Shown one piece after another: positions 1-8,431 of a DNA stretch of 12,059 nt. Source of the DNA: Auxenochlorella pyrenoidosa (taxonomy: Eukaryota; Chlorophyta; Trebouxiophyceae; Chlorellales; Chlorellaceae); NCBI GenBank assembly GCA_001430745.1, contig KQ481950.1, positions 1,324,146-1,336,204 on the forward strand, in the 5' to 3' direction. Both the position numbers and the translations under genes were made by a program. Position 1 is the first letter of the stretch. Each line of letters starts with the position of its first letter. The notes under the pieces were generated by a model. It worked only from the letters and a program-made list of their open reading frames with translations. It was not told the origin of the DNA and did not search any database.

Positions 1-845
1 GGGTGTGTTTGTGGTAGACCTGCCGCATGCATGCACAGAACGCCCACCATTTGCGAGACCTTAGCGGCTGGGTGCCAGCCTGGCAGCGCCTGCCTTGTGC
101 GAGCACCTTGCCCAACGCTCCTCAGCTGCCTCTCCCACCATGCAGCCTGCTACAAGCGCAAGGCCTTTGATGGCAGCCCATTAACGTGAGCAAGTCGAGG
201 CGTGTCTTGAAACGCCCCAGAACGTGGAGTGCCTGGAGGCGTGTTGCACCTGTGTGTGGCTGGCGTCACGTACATGCCCGCCTGTTCTGACTCCCTCCCC
301 CTCTTGCAGCTGCTACTGCCCCGTGTACCGCGCCAACAAGTATCTCCTCGGCGCTCCCAACGGCGTCAAAGTTTCCTGCAAGCCGAACCTGCCGTATGTG
401 CTGTCCGGCGTCGGCATTTACTGATGCCGCTGGGCACAGGCGTTGCTGGTGAAACCGCAGCGGGCGTGCTTCAGCTGGCCTGGTCTGCCAGCTATTCAGT
501 CTGCAGCCGCTGCGCTTTTGCCCGCAACAGGTCCGCGGTGTCCCAGGTGCTTCGGTGCTGCTGCAGTGCCGTGCATTGCCTGGCATGCCCACAACATGCA
601 GGGCCAAGGGCCCTGCCAAACTTGCAAATGCATCGCGCCTGCTGCCTGGTACCTGGACGCACGTTTTGCCATGCCCCGTACGCTGCACCCAGCCCGATCG
701 GCTGGCAACTAGCCATGCACATCAAGCCCACATCTCACAGTATGCTGACCAGTTCCGCCTGCTTTTTCAGTGCCAATCCACGTGTGTACGCCACCTGCCC
801 CTGTGCTCTGCCTGCTGACCTCATGCACCCCGTGTCACTACCCAT
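1..845 (+). repeat. Tandem duplication unit, left copy (partial)
   Basis: This stretch holds the end of an intron, two exons and the 3' flank of copy 1, and aligns by eye with 3440-4285. Matching intron landmarks include CGCCCACCAT followed by TGCGAGACC (near 40-59 and 3478-3495). Matching 3'-flank landmarks include GGCCTGGTCTGCCAGC, CAGCCGCTGCGCTT, CACATCAAGCCC and CTGCTGACCTC. The intron and flank are more diverged than the exons, with several indels (the offset falls from 3449 at the stop codon to about 3437 in the flank). The left end of the unit is outside the window. Confidence 0.8.
146..424 (+). CDS. Secreted cysteine-rich protein, 3' end (copy 1 of tandem pair, 5'-partial)
   Basis: The last two coding exons are at 146-185 and 310-424 (stop TGA at 422-424). 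They are joined by an intron at 186-309 (donor GTGAGC, acceptor CTCTTGCAG). The first base of exon 146-185 follows an acceptor (ATGCAG), so earlier exons lie left of the window. The translated tail starts CYKRKAFDGSPLT and continues CYCPVYRANKYLLGAPNG, ending in GVGIY. It matches the last 50 residues of the complete gene at 1608-3873 at 42 of 50 positions, with the same exon lengths (40 and 115 nt) and the same splice phases. By analogy with that paralogue, the product is a secreted, disulfide-rich glycoprotein of unknown function. The visible part has no frameshift or internal stop, so this copy looks intact as far as can be seen. I do not recognise the family by name. Confidence 0.82.
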
Positions 846-1607
846 CCCCACTTCTGAAATTTCCTTGTTCCTCGTCCGCTCCCCCTCCATTATACCTGCT
901 TCCTTTTCGGCAGTAGGCAAATGCAATTCAATTTCCCTGCTGCGTTGTTGTGGCCATGCCCCGCCAGAAAATTTATTTTCTTGCATGTTTTGTGATGAGG
1001 GTGCTTTCTGTGATAAGGGGCTCCGCGCTGCAAACATTTTCTTGCGTGACAGCCAGCAGAGCAGTCAGTTGGTGGCCGTCAAGGTAGCACGCGCATGGTG
1101 CTCCAAGCGCCAACCGTGGACGAAGTTCCCTGCAGCTGATTGGGTAGTTGTAAGGTCCAGCCTTGGGACAGCCATCGGACTGTCGGCTTATGGCCAGGCT
1201 GGGTGTGGCATCTTTGAATGGCTGTGGCGGCGAAGATCCGGGACGCCAGCTGTCAAGAACAACGTGCTGTCAACTCTTGATACTCTTGCGCATCACGCCG
1301 ATCTTGCCCTCGCTGAAGACTGTGTGCGCTTCTGCGGGCCAGTGAGCGAGCTGTCGCCGCTTGTTCTGCACCACGAAACCCGCAGCCCCGCGGCCCCGCT
1401 TTTGCACGGTAACAGTTGCTGTCTAGCGATCCCCAACAAGTTCTGGGCAGGGCGACATGCACTGCGGGCTGCTCGGCTGAGCAAACAGTCGCTTGCCAGG
1501 GGTCGCAGCCGCTCCCGCCACAAACAGAGCCAGGTGCAGACCCCAAGTCCACAGCGGCCCCTCCCCCCTGCTCCCGATCTGCTGCATGTTACCTGCAGCT
1601 TGAACAC
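425..1607. other. Intergenic: 3' flank of copy 1 and 5' region of copy 2
   Basis: I support no gene here. The first 420 nt are the duplicated 3' flank/UTR of copy 1. The rest, about 760 nt, should contain the promoter and 5' UTR of copy 2. A long open frame crosses 229-1632 on the plus strand, but it reads the last exon of copy 1 out of frame and has no recognisable protein character. An ATTGG (inverted CCAAT) lies at 1139-1143 and a TGTAA at 1149-1153; neither is assignable with confidence. Confidence 0.6.
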
Positions 1608-3873
1608 ATGGCCAAGAGGCTGTACTTTTTAAGGGCTGCTGCCCTGCTTCTGCTGGCCACGATGCCGGGTGAGCCATGCCATGTGCCCCCTCGTTCGGTC
1701 ACATTCTACCGTGCACATGCCCCAGCATGCCCCATCATGCACCATCACCAGGTTCTCTGCGCGACCCCCATTGGAACCCACTCTGCGTCCTGCCGCAACC
1801 GCGACTCCATTGCGCAGGCGCCATTGCCGGCCTGGATGGCACCTGGCTGCAGGGCGCCTCGCCCGCGCGGCTGCGCCCGCCGGTGCCTGCCGCCGCATGC
1901 AAGTGCGCCCCAGACCCCATCCTGCCCAATCCCGCGTGCATCCTTTGCCTCTGTGGCACCGGCGATGCCGTCAACGCGACTCTGACCAGCGCTGCAAAGG
2001 CCCTGCAGGTGGGTGCAGCAGGGCCGGGACTTGGCAGCATGCCAGGCCAATGGCGCCAGCAGCAGGGGCCCCTCATTGCGACGAGCAGGGCATCACGGCA
2101 CAGACAGCACGCTGCTGGCGGCAGCCATCAGGCTAGAGCTGAAGCATGTACGACACAGTTGTATGCTCCGCTGCCTCCCATGGTGCAGCCCCCGAAGAAT
2201 GTGACGGCCTGCGGACTCAAGAACACCAAAACGACGCTCATTGCGTACGGCACAGGTCAACCGGCCTGCCCCTCTGCCTGCCTGCCTCCTACCAACGCTC
2301 AGTGCGCAGGTCCTGCATTTGATCTGCCCCTGTTTGGCAGCCTCGGCAAGTCTCCTGCGAGCCGCAAACGCGTGCTGCAGGGAAATCACCCTGCCACCTT
2401 CGCGCTCCACCGCCCCGCAGGTGCACGGTCCACGTGCCAGTGCGGCGCCGACCCCTTCCTCCCTGCCCCCAAGGACCCCAACTTTGCCTGGACCCTGTGC
2501 AACTGCCCTCGCAAGTACGTCGTCCCAGACACCTCGACCTACTCGGCCTGGCCGGCACCCCAGGTCGCGTCGCCACCGCAGACACAGTGGCTGCGCTGCT
2601 CTGGCAACTATGCGCTCTGCTCCTCCGCCAACTGCACCATCAAGTTTGTGGGGCAGGCGTCCAGCACCATCCCGCTGGCCGAGTGCGGCTGCATCCTCCC
2701 CACCCCGAGCAACGGCCTGGGCAACAACAGCCTGGTGAGCGGTAGACGGTAGTTCGAGCAGGGTGCTTGCATAGCCGCATAGTCCTTTGACCGCCCATCA
2801 GCTGGCCGCCAGCTGTGCCAAGCGCTCGCCCCTCTTCCTGACCACCGCCTGCTCCCTGGCCCCAGGTGGATCCCACCTACATCCTGTCTGCCCCGCTGGC
2901 GGCTGTGGAGGAGCGGCGTTGCCCCAACAACACAAAGAGCCCGGGGTGCGGCTACCTGAATGCGACCCCGGCCTGCAAGGCCATTACCGACAACACGATT
3001 TACGGTGGGGCTCGGAAGGTGTTCGGTGGCACATGGGGTTCTGTTGCGACAGCTTGGCTGCCATCGGTATGGCCAGCGCCGGCGGTGGGGCCGGCCGCAT
3101 GCACCGGGCTGGACTAGCCCAGCAGGCAGGCAGGCAGGAGGGTGTGCTTGTGCCTTGGTTGTGTCCGTACGGGCCGTCGGCCCGCCAGCGGTGGGATGCA
3201 TATGGCAGCTAGCCTGCCCGCCCCAGGCTCCCCTCCACAAAGCGCTCCTTCTCGCCCCTCCTCACCTTGCAGGGGGACAGTACGACTACATTTCAACCTT
3301 TTCCGCATCTCCCGATGTTGGCGGCTTTGACAAGCTCTGCCTGCGGCCCGGTCAAGGCGGCCTCTTTGCCCAGTGCATGACCGCAGGTGGGCTCGGCCGG
3401 CCAGGCATGCTGCTGCCGCCAGCGCCGCCTTTGTCAGGGTCATGTCTGTGCAGACCCCCCACATGCATGCACACAACGCCCACCATCTGCGAGACCCCAG
3501 CAATCGGCTGTTAGCCTGCCAGCCTGGCTGCACCTGCCTTGTGTGAGCTGTCTGAACGCTCGGCAGCTGCCTCTTCCACTATGCAGCCTGCTACAAGCGC
3601 ACCGCCTTTGACGGAAGCCCGGTAACGTGAGTGAGAACATGCATTGATGGGACGCACTGCGCGGCCAGCAGAGCTTGCAGTTGGACCGCACCGGTGTTTG
3701 GCTGGCGGCTCCTACATCACCCACTTGCCCGCTTGTTTCGTCCTCCGTCCTCTTGCAGCTGCTACTGCCCCGTCTACCGCGCAAACAAGTACCTCGTGGG
3801 CTCCCCCAAAGGCGTCCAAGTTTCCTGCCAGCCAAACCTGCCGTACGTGCTGTCTGGCGTCGGTGTGTACTGA
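1608..3873 (+). CDS. Secreted cysteine-rich glycoprotein, complete, 8 exons (copy 2 of tandem pair)
   Basis: Exons are 1608-1668, 1818-2008, 2189-2255, 2421-2734, 2866-3004, 3273-3386, 3587-3626 and 3759-3873. Together they make 1041 nt, 346 aa plus TGA, and every phase matches. The start ATG has a good context (A at -3, G at +4). It opens a hydrophobic signal peptide: basic MAKR, then a leucine/alanine core, then a likely cleavage near residues 21-25. The mature part has 24 cysteines, many as CxC pairs (CKC, CLC, CQC, CNC, CGC, CYC), and six N-x-S/T sequons (NAT, NVT, NCT, NNS, NNT, NAT). No membrane anchor follows, so secretion to the wall or medium is inferred. Two segments share an A-x-C-x-x-A-x-C...C-x-C pattern (residues 171-197 and 290-312). 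There is no catalytic motif that I recognise. Intron 1 has a second in-frame acceptor at 1750-1751 that would add 22 residues. The function is unknown; wall, adhesion or defence roles are only guesses. Confidence 0.85.
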
Positions 3874-4285
3874 TGCTGATGGGGCAGATGCTGGCCTGGT
3901 CTGCCAGCCACCCTACTAGTCCGCAGCCGCTGCGCTTGTGTACGCTACAACACCCGCCGAGTCCCATCCCGCGTGCGTGTCGGCGCTGCTGGTCTGCCGC
4001 TAAGTGCCTGGCATGCCCACAAAGCGCAGTCTTAAGGATCCAACTCATGACTGCATCACGCTTGCTGCCCAGTGCTTGGACGCACGCGCCAACATGCTGT
4101 GTGCGCTGCCCCCAGCCCGGCCAGCTTGCAACTAGCTGTGCACATCAAGCCCGTAACCAGCACTCTTCTGACCAGTGGCGCCTGCATTTCCTTTGCCAAC
4201 CAATGGATACACTCACGTCTGCACTCCAACCGGTCCCTCGCACCGTGCCTGCTGACCTCCTGCACTCTCTGTAACCACCCACCTT
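3440..4285 (+). repeat. Tandem duplication unit, right copy (3' part)
   Basis: This is the counterpart of 1-845: intron 6 end, exon 7, intron 7, exon 8 and about 400 nt of 3' flank of copy 2. Clear similarity fades just after the TGTAA at 4270-4274. The upstream exons of copy 2 must also have counterparts in copy 1, left of the window, so the full unit is probably about 3.4 kb. Confidence 0.78.
4270..4274 (+). other. Probable polyadenylation signal TGTAA of copy 2
   Basis: TGTAA is the usual green-algal poly(A) signal. This one is 397 nt after the stop codon at 3873, near the end of the duplicated 3' flank. At the aligned place in copy 1 the sequence is TGTCA (833-837). Confidence 0.5.
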
Positions 4286-4378
4286 TTGACTGCACTTGTT
4301 CTCATCCACTCATGGGCTGCAACCCTCTTCATCCTGGCCACCCTGGTGAACAACCGCTTTCATAAGCATACGAGGTGA

Positions 4379-4422
4379 TGCAACGAACAAATACAGCCAG
4401 GCAATTGCAACAATTCGTTGCA
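4379..4422. repeat. Inverted repeat with three TGCAAC boxes
   Basis: TGCAACGAA (4379-4387) and its exact reverse complement TTCGTTGCA (4414-4422) flank a 26-nt spacer. The hexamer TGCAAC occurs at 4379, 4406 and 4419. The site lies in intergenic sequence upstream of the gene at 5155 and could be a protein-binding dyad; this is inference only. Confidence 0.4.
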
Positions 4423-5154
4423 ACGTCGTTGGCAGTGGCGCGCAGCCGTGCATGGAAGCTACTGATGCCTACGGGTGGGGGGGGCAGCTAGAGCACACGA
4501 CCTTGCGCTGCGGCCACCGCCATCTTCGCAGCCTACTCCCGAGGGCAGACTTCTTGCCTTTGGGCAAGGCCATCAGCGGTGCACGCTTATGCGCACTTGA
4601 AAGCTGCCTTTCAGTAGGCATTGCCGTCACAGTACCTTTCTGTCGCCGTTGCGATAATGCTGCCACCTGGTGCCAGCGCCAATCCCGTTGAAACAGCAGC
4701 GATCTCTGGCAGGCCAGCTCTGACAGAGACTAAGCCATCTTCCGTGTAATCCCCAGGCCTGCAAAGGCACCACAAGGTGCGTGCCTCTCGGAGTGGCTCT
4801 CGGTTGCGACGCGGCTGACCCGCTTTGTTTGCTCGTGGGTCTGATCATCCGATAGAAGAACTTAAGGGCAGCGCTAAAACTTCCCCTACATCTCTTGCCC
4901 CCGCCGCTCTTCTTGAGTTGTTGCCCTTGCGCCCACTCGTCTGCAAAGTCGCTACCGCATGACCTGATGTCAAGGCCTGCCGGAAGGCCGCAGCGATGTC
5001 GGAGGCTTCCTGCAGCTGCCAACCCCGTCGCTCCCTGGCGGTGATGTGCAGTGCCCGACTCGGGCGCTTGGCCTTGCCATCTAATCCCGTTCACTGCTGC
5101 AGCTTCTTCTGCATCCGTCATGCCCACTTGCAGAAGGGGAACTATCAGGACTCC

Positions 5155-5916
5155 ATGGTCGACCTGGGCAGTGAGGCGGGTGTGCTCAAGCTGAGCAGCA
5201 CTGTTGCCGGCGCGGTGGCGGCGGTGGCGCTGTTTGCGCCCGACAAGTTTCAAGACACCTTCTACGATGCGGTGAGGCCTGTGCTTGAGGGCAGTGTGAA
5301 ACGGAACGCGATGAGGAAGCGAAGCCAGCAAGAGGTTGGTTGACACTTTTGTGGCGGGCTATCTGCTGGGGTTTGGCCCGTGACTCCGTCCTGCAGTTGG
5401 CCTGGTGGACAATTCCTCGAGCGTCGCGAGCCACCCTCCCACCTGCCCTCCCTGCCCCGCTGCAGAGCGTGCCCCGCGCAAGCTTGTCTGTCACCCGTCA
5501 CCACGCCATCGCGCTGGCGGGGCTGTCTGCCCTGATGGCCGTGGCGGCGTCGCCCCGCGCGGACCGCCCCCTGCAGCGCACGGCGCTCAAGGCTGCGGGG
5601 GCCACCTGGCTGGCCGCCGGCCTGCTCAACGTGTACGAGACAGCAGATGGCCAGACGGTGAGGGCTCTGCTTGATGGGACCACGCTGCCCTGCAGCACCT
5701 GGGGCTGCTCGTGTCGGCGGCAGGCTGAGGCAAGGCATGCCGGCGTGGCCTGAAGGTGTGCGCCCATGTCCCTCCGCTGCCGCGCCCCATGCACTGTCGC
5801 CGTTCCTGCTGCCGCAGACCAAGGCCACATGGGCCATCGCCGCTGTCAACTGCCTGCTGGGAGGGCTGTGCCTGTGGAAGGCGACCCGCGCCAGCAAGGG
5901 TGTCAGCCGGCCCTGA
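5155..5916 (+). CDS. Small four-helix membrane protein, unknown function
   Basis: Coding exons are 5155-5271, 5466-5657 and 5818-5916, with GT-AG introns (GTGAGG donors; CTGCAG and CCGCAG acceptors) in phase 0. The product has 135 aa. It begins MVDLGSEAGVLKL and has four hydrophobic segments: about residues 13-28 (STVAGAVAAVALFAP), 55-70 (AIALAGLSALMAVAAS), 80-95 (LKAAGATWLAAGLLNV) and 107-123 (WAIAAVNCLLGGLCLW). The C terminus is basic. An FQDTFYDA stretch after helix 1 and a conserved-looking TRHHAIAL before helix 2 recall small integral membrane proteins of algae and bacteria, but I cannot name the family. The start is uncertain. An in-frame ATG at 4996, with a purine at -3, would add 53 residues (Cys/Arg/Ser-rich), giving 188 aa. 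I prefer 5155 because the added sequence looks non-coding and a splice acceptor ends at 5133. Confidence 0.7.
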
Positions 5917-6362
5917 GGGCTGCAGGCGCAGCAGCCCAGGGACGGCGCTGCCACTAGTGGCAGCCCTGCCGCAGCATCAGCTGCTGGGATGCATGCCTGG
6001 GTGCTTGATAGTGGAAATGCCAAACGTTGTTTGCATGGGCATTTGGGGTCCACTCATCTGTACATAATAAAATGCACATTGCGACCCAGGGGCTGAGGTG
6101 TGCTTGATCGCTGCCACGACTGCTTGTCAGCCCTCATGTTGCACAGCCGTCCCTTCATACCAGCACAGCACGCCAGCAGCTGCACCACCACCCTGTCCTC
6201 TCCCGCCACCATCGCTACCTCAGCATTCTCCACAAACGTGCTGTAGCTCGTCTTGTGCACCATAGAGTTGCAAAGGTGCCCTCATAGTGGCACAGCAGGC
6301 TGCAGGCAGCCAGCGCATGCGCTGCGAGGCTCAGGCTGCGGCCAGCGCGGCCGCTTTGCTGC
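5917..6362. other. Convergent 3' flanks between two genes
   Basis: These 446 nt separate the stop of the plus-strand membrane protein gene from the stop of the minus-strand gene. A TGTACATAATAAA cluster at 6059-6071 sits about 145 nt after the plus-strand stop. TGTACA is palindromic, so it could also serve the minus strand, about 300 nt after its stop. I see no gene inside. Confidence 0.55.
6059..6071 (+). other. Probable poly(A) signal cluster (TGTACA + AATAAA)
   Basis: The palindrome TGTACA (6059-6064), a one-base variant of TGTAA plus one base, is followed directly by AATAAA at 6066-6071. The local AT-richness is unusual for this region. It fits a 3'-end processing site for the gene ending at 5916. 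Confidence 0.45.
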
Positions 6363-8262
6363 TCACGCCATGGCCAGCGCCTCCTCCCAGCCATCCGGCA
6401 GCTGCAGCGTGACGGCGCCGTCCTCCCCTCTGGCCACCACCAGCAGCTCAGCACCCAGGGAGGGCTTGCCGCTGATGCGGGCGGAGAGCAGCACAACCAG
6501 CTCGCCTGCCTCCGGCTCGTACCGCCGCAGGCCCATGATGGTGCCGCCCTCCTCCCCAGCTGCAGATGCTGCTGCGTTGGCGGCGGCTTCCCCTTCGCCG
6601 CCGCCGCTGCCCGCCGCGGGGCCGCCCAGCGGGGCAAGGCCCACCAACGCCCGCAGCTGGGAGGTGTCCTGCCCACGCATCACGCGCTGCAACTCCTCCA
6701 CTGCCGCCGCCCCGCCCTGCCCGCCGCTGTCAGTGCCGCCGCCGCCGCTGCTGCTGCTGCTGCCAGTGCTGCTGCCTGCCAGCAGGCTGCCGCTGTCTGG
6801 CAGCAGCGCGCCGTCTGCGGCCGTGAATGTGCCGCCCACGCCGCTGTCCAGCACGGTGCCGGGAATGAAGGTTGCCGTCCAGGTGAGGAGGTGCAGCTGC
6901 GGGTTGTTGGGCAGGGGCGTGCCTGCGGGTGCGCAAGCAAGGGGCAGGGCCTGGGCTGTTGTTGAGTGGGCGTGCAGGGGTTCCTAAACTGGGCGTGCGC
7001 AGGTTGAACGCTGGCAGCAGCGCCAGGGACTTCCAGCAGTGAGAGAGGCGGGCAGTGACGTGCCGGCCTGGTCGTGCTTCGCAAGGACCCCAGCAGCCCG
7101 CATCCGCCGGGCTTTCATCCGTGCAAGCCCCGCTTGTGCCCGCGCGGCTCCCACCTTGCTGGGCAGGCGTCTGTGCTGGCGCGCCAAAGCCCTTTGCCGC
7201 GCTGCCAGCTCCCAGGCCCTTGGTAGACTTGCGGCTCCTGCGCTCCAGATTGCTGCGCACAAACACAAAGCCTGCAAAGGAAAGCCAGGATTTGTTGCAG
7301 TTGGTACGGCTCAAGAACACCCGAAGAGAAAGCCAGGGTCAACATGCAGTGCGCACTGTCACTGTGTGTGAAGCAGCAGGACGGGCCTGGCAGCTGACAA
7401 GCCGAAGGCACAATGCCGCTGCGTCCCTTGCACCCAGTGACTACGCCATATGACAAGCGCTCTTGCTGCATCACAGCACATCTCCTGCATGCCTGGACCC
7501 CCACTGGGCCCCTTCTACAGCAGTACTCCCACCGGCCCTGCACTTGCCCCTATTACAGACACCCACCGGCTGCGCCCTCCCTGATTCTGGCGCACACGAC
7601 AGCGGCTGCACAGCCCAGCACCGCCCCTGCTTGCTCACCCCGGCCATGCTGGCGGTGGCCCTCCTCTGCCAGCTGCGCCACCGCCAGCGCGCGCTCGCTG
7701 TCGTCGCAGTCGGCCGCAAAGGCGTCGTCCCAGTCCACCATCAGCTGCTCAAACAGCGCCGCCTCGCTGCATGGAGGGATAGCGCGCAGGGGGGAGGAGG
7801 CGGCTTGATGGGACATGTCATTTGCGGACCCCGCGAGCCCTGCCCTTTGATGGCGCTGCTCAGCAGCACACCCTGCTGCGCAACAAGGAGCCAGCAGACG
7901 CGGAGGGGATAGGTGGCTCCAGCAGCTGCGCTCACACCAACAGGGCAGAAGGGGAAGCAAACAAAGGAGTGCAGGCCACAGCAGGAAGCAGCGGACGCCA
8001 CAACGAGTGCACAGACAGCAACAGTGCGGTGGCAATCAAGAGTGGAACAGGCTCACTCCTGCTGGCTCTTCTTCCGCCGCTGCTGGCCAGCTCGGGCGCC
8101 GCCAGCGTTTCGCTTGGCGGCAGCGCGCACTCCTGCCCTGGCAGCGTGCCCGGCACGGTGCGGCGCTGCATTCAAAGATGCCATGTGTGCTCTGCTGCTC
8201 CATGCTTGCAAAGGAGCTGTGGGCGGGGGCCGCAGGCCGGCCAGGCCGCTGGCTGTCGACAT
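6363..8262 (-). CDS. Unrecognised organelle-targeted-type protein with Ser/Gly linker
   Basis: On the minus strand the exons are 8262-8057, 7766-7639, 7271-7155 and 6922-6363. They make 1011 nt, 336 aa plus TGA. All junctions are GT-AG with agreeing phases (2, 1, 1). Residues 1-68 are rich in Ala, Arg, Ser and Pro with almost no acidic residues, typical of a chloroplast or mitochondrial presequence. An acidic block follows (FEQLMVDWDDAFAADCDD, about 75-92), then a basic Gly-rich stretch (RSNLERRSRKSTKGLGAG, about 117-134). Next comes LHLLTWTATFIPGTVLDSG (about 160-177). A low-complexity Ser/Gly linker at about 195-223 is encoded by CAG/GGC-type triplets. The C-terminal part ends in a hydrophobic, possibly beta-rich segment (GELVVLLSARISG, GAELLVVARGEDGAVTLQL). 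I recognise no catalytic motif or named domain. An in-frame ATG at 8307 could add 15 residues. It starts divergently from the mTERF-like gene. Confidence 0.68.
6735..6763. repeat. GCC/GCT trinucleotide tract
   Basis: An imperfect run of GCC then GCT triplets (plus strand) codes for the Gly and Ser runs of the minus-strand gene. Such tracts often vary in length between strains. Confidence 0.6.
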
Positions 8263-8431
8263 GTCGATGGAGCGTTCAGAGCACAATTGAAATGTTGCTG
8301 GATGCATCGTGGGGCTTATGGCAGCATCGCTTTGCTCTCCAGCCCTGAAAATTCCGAGCCACGTTGGCAGCGAAGGAGCAGGACTTGCGAGGGACACAAG
8401 ACACACAATCGTCCTCTGATCGCTCTGCGAA
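8263..8431. promoter_or_regulatory. Short divergent promoter region
   Basis: Only 169 nt separate the proposed ATG codons of the minus-strand gene (8262) and the plus-strand mTERF-like gene (8432), so this interval must hold both 5' UTRs and both core promoters unless starts lie elsewhere. It includes the palindrome CAATTG near 8283. No TATA box is evident. Confidence 0.45.

Larger units (their letters stand above)
3874..5154. other. Intergenic: 3' flank of copy 2 and 5' region of the small membrane protein gene
   Basis: Up to about 4285 this is the duplicated 3' flank. From 4286 to 5154 I see no supportable gene. The stretch contains a locally AT-richer patch with an inverted repeat (4379-4422), a small perfect hairpin TGAAAG-CTGC-CTTTCA (4598-4613), and a convincing pyrimidine-rich splice acceptor ending at 5133 (CCCACTTGCAG). 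The acceptor suggests that the next gene has at least one further 5' exon, non-coding or coding, somewhere in this stretch. I could not place its donor. Confidence 0.5.

Noticed and set aside
229..1632. 467-codon open frame on the plus strand
   Set aside because: It overlaps the last exon of the Cys-rich copy 1 in a different frame, crosses its intron and 3' flank, and has the Cys/Pro/Arg/Ser/Ala-rich look of a chance frame in GC-rich DNA.
1676..2752. 358-codon open frame on the plus strand read as a single exon gene
   Set aside because: It contains exons 2-4 of copy 2, but the stretches between them have clear donors and acceptors and lack coding character. The spliced model joins to the signal peptide and the conserved tail.
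3123..3138. Four CAGG units in intron 5 of copy 2
   Set aside because: Too short to treat as a meaningful microsatellite; noted only as simple sequence.
4598..4613. Perfect hairpin TGAAAG-CTGC-CTTTCA
   Set aside because: A 6-bp stem is expected by chance in 12 kb, and nothing around it (U-tract, gene end) gives it a role.
4627..5346. 239-codon open frame on the minus strand
   Set aside because: It is antisense to the first coding exon of the small membrane protein gene and has no recognisable features; its length is explained by the GC-rich mirror frame.
6253..6987. 244-codon open frame on the plus strand
   Set aside because: It is a mirror of the last exon of the minus-strand gene, dominated by Ser/Pro/Ala runs generated by the trinucleotide tract.
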